Assembly: GCA_031291175.1 (NCBI GenBank)
Contig: JARLJO010000060.1
Location: forward strand, 1 to 64,000
Direction: 5' to 3'
DNA: 64,000 nucleotides
From: Gammaproteobacteria bacterium
GTDB lineage: Bacteria; Pseudomonadota; Gammaproteobacteria; DSM-16500
Both the position numbers and the translations under genes were made by a program. The notes under the pieces were generated by a model, which ran no database searches, was not told the origin of the DNA, and worked only from the letters and a program-made list of their open reading frames with translations. Positions 63,204-64,000 of this stretch are shown here, one piece after another. Positions within the stretch are counted from its first letter, which is position 1. Every line of letters starts with the position of its first letter.

Positions 63204-64000
63204 ATGCCAAATTATCCAATGATCGTGCCTCTCTATTCCATGACTCATTTTAATGAAGAAATTGAGTCGATTTATCATTCAATGATTTCACTTGCAACGC
63301 CACAACTGAAACTGATGGCTGCTGCTTCTGTTTTTTTAGAACGTCCTTATTTTTTTGAACCCTTAGGCGAAGGCCTTACTGGCAAATACGATCAATATCC
63401 GCTTTATCGTACTGATTTGTTTGACTGCGTCACTTATCTCGATACAGTACTAACCTTATTGAATAGTACTAATCTACTGGAGTTCCAACAAAACATCTTG
63501 CGAGTTCGCTATCAAAATGGCGTCCCCGCCTATCAATATCGAACTGATTGGTTTACTGACCTGGAATGGCTACCCAACGCGCGTGCGCTAGGATGGATTA
63601 GCGACATCACCCCACAAATGCAATCTCCCACTAATCAGCCACTCACTGCTATCGCAAAAACGGTGATAGATAAACCGCGCTGGTATCAAGTGAAATCCAT
63701 GCGAGCGCTTCATCATACAGAAACGTTACCGAAGGAAAGACTGGAAAAATTATTAATAGAACTACGCAATGAAGGTAACGCATTTGCAGCGACTACTAGC
63801 GAGATAACTTATATTCCTTCATCTCGTTTAATCGATTTTGATGGCAAACTCAATATTGAACTATTTCAACAAATTCCTTCCGGGACGGTGGTTGTTTTTG
63901 TCCGGCCGGACTGGGCTATTCGAGATCATTTTAAAGATTATCCTGATGGCTACGGCACCAATTTAAATGTGTGTCATGTCGGATTGCTTTTATGGAAGGA
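63204..64000 (+). CDS. DUF1460 family protein (amidase-like), partial
   Basis: An open frame runs from ATG 63204 to the window edge (265 codons without stop). The sequence fits DUF1460, an NlpC/P60-like fold annotated as N-acetylmuramoyl-L-alanine amidase-like: EPLGEGLTGKYDQYPLYRTD is followed by LFDCVTYLDTVL, with the catalytic Cys in FDC, then FTDLEWLPNARALGWISDIT, and the His of CHVGLLL near the edge. No signal peptide is visible at this start, although most relatives are exported. No ribosome site is obvious. The C-terminus is missing from the window. Confidence 0.82.
   Translation, partial: MPNYPMIVPLYSMTHFNEEIESIYHSMISLATPQLKLMAAASVFLERPYFFEPLGEGLTGKYDQYPLYRTDLFDCVTYLDTVLTLLNSTNLLEFQQNILRVRYQNGVPAYQYRTDWFTDLEWLPNARALGWISDITPQMQSPTNQPLTAIAKTVIDKPRWYQVKSMRALHHTETLPKERLEKLLIELRNEGNAFAATTSEITYIPSSRLIDFDGKLNIELFQQIPSGTVVVFVRPDWAIRDHFKDYPDGYGTNLNVCHVGLLLWK

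Noticed and set aside
1-64000. tRNA, rRNA, CRISPR arrays, intact insertion sequences, prophage genes
   Set aside because: I looked for conserved tRNA/rRNA words, regular spacer arrays and transposase or phage genes and saw none; a dedicated tRNA and covariance-model scan would be needed to exclude divergent RNAs.

Overview
The window looks like a chromosomal segment of a low-GC, host-associated gammaproteobacterium of the order Legionellales (Legionella, Coxiella, Aquicella or Berkiella type). The reasons are the mix of Gram-negative housekeeping genes (succinate dehydrogenase, spermidine synthesis, FabV, DbpA, RoxA, FNR) with many unrecognised proteins, several with eukaryotic-like features, and tandem PmrA-like boxes of the kind that drive Dot/Icm effector genes in Legionella and Coxiella. 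No Dot/Icm gene lies in the window, so type IVB secretion is inferred. The species cannot be named from this sequence. The nuclear-type features would suit an intranuclear lineage such as Berkiella, but that is speculation.

Layout. 0-6.5 kb: phosphoribosyltransferase, hypothetical proteins, a pilin-like protein with a very long leader and a first PmrA-type promoter. 6.5-9.7 kb: REC-EAL response regulator and MHYT histidine kinase beside a broken receiver gene. 10-15.4 kb: speD-speE, a C39-like peptidase, a multicopper oxidase fused to a CopB-like barrel, and a TMEM175-type channel. 15.6-26.5 kb is the accessory core: a J-domain-like protein, two very large unknown proteins, a secreted esterase, an SspB-like protein, a PmrA-box gene with an EExxE C-terminus, a DOT1-like methyltransferase, and a GyrI-like/F-box-CaaX gene pair. 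27-34.6 kb: dbpA, a formylglycine-generating-enzyme-like protein, the sdh operon in the order B-C-D-A, and pirin. 35-40.7 kb: a bacterial gene with a complete eukaryotic-type bZIP domain, a 2OG-Fe(II) oxygenase, a PmrA-box membrane protein, a methyltransferase and a Lys-Ser-Asp repeat protein. 41-58.7 kb: ABC-F ATPase, YegD-like Hsp70, a GAF-PAS-cyclase, FabV, FNR, RhlE, RoxA and an L,D-transpeptidase. 58.7-64 kb: a Pro-rich secreted protein, an SDR, another PmrA-box gene, a paralogue of the unknown protein at 44.8 kb, and a partial DUF1460 protein.

The most striking content is a set of candidate host-directed proteins: the bZIP protein with an adjacent nuclear-localisation-like signal (35052-36035), the F-box-like protein ending in a CaaX box (25746-26477), the DOT1-like methyltransferase (24320-25048), and four genes (4287, 23412, 38674 minus, 60313) whose promoters share two half-sites 11 bp apart placed 10-11 bp upstream of a -10 element. 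Intergenic DNA is rich in dispersed palindromic repeats of at least three families. One contains a perfect 28-bp inverted repeat that appears to have split an older repeat copy. No tRNA, rRNA, CRISPR array or intact insertion sequence was seen.
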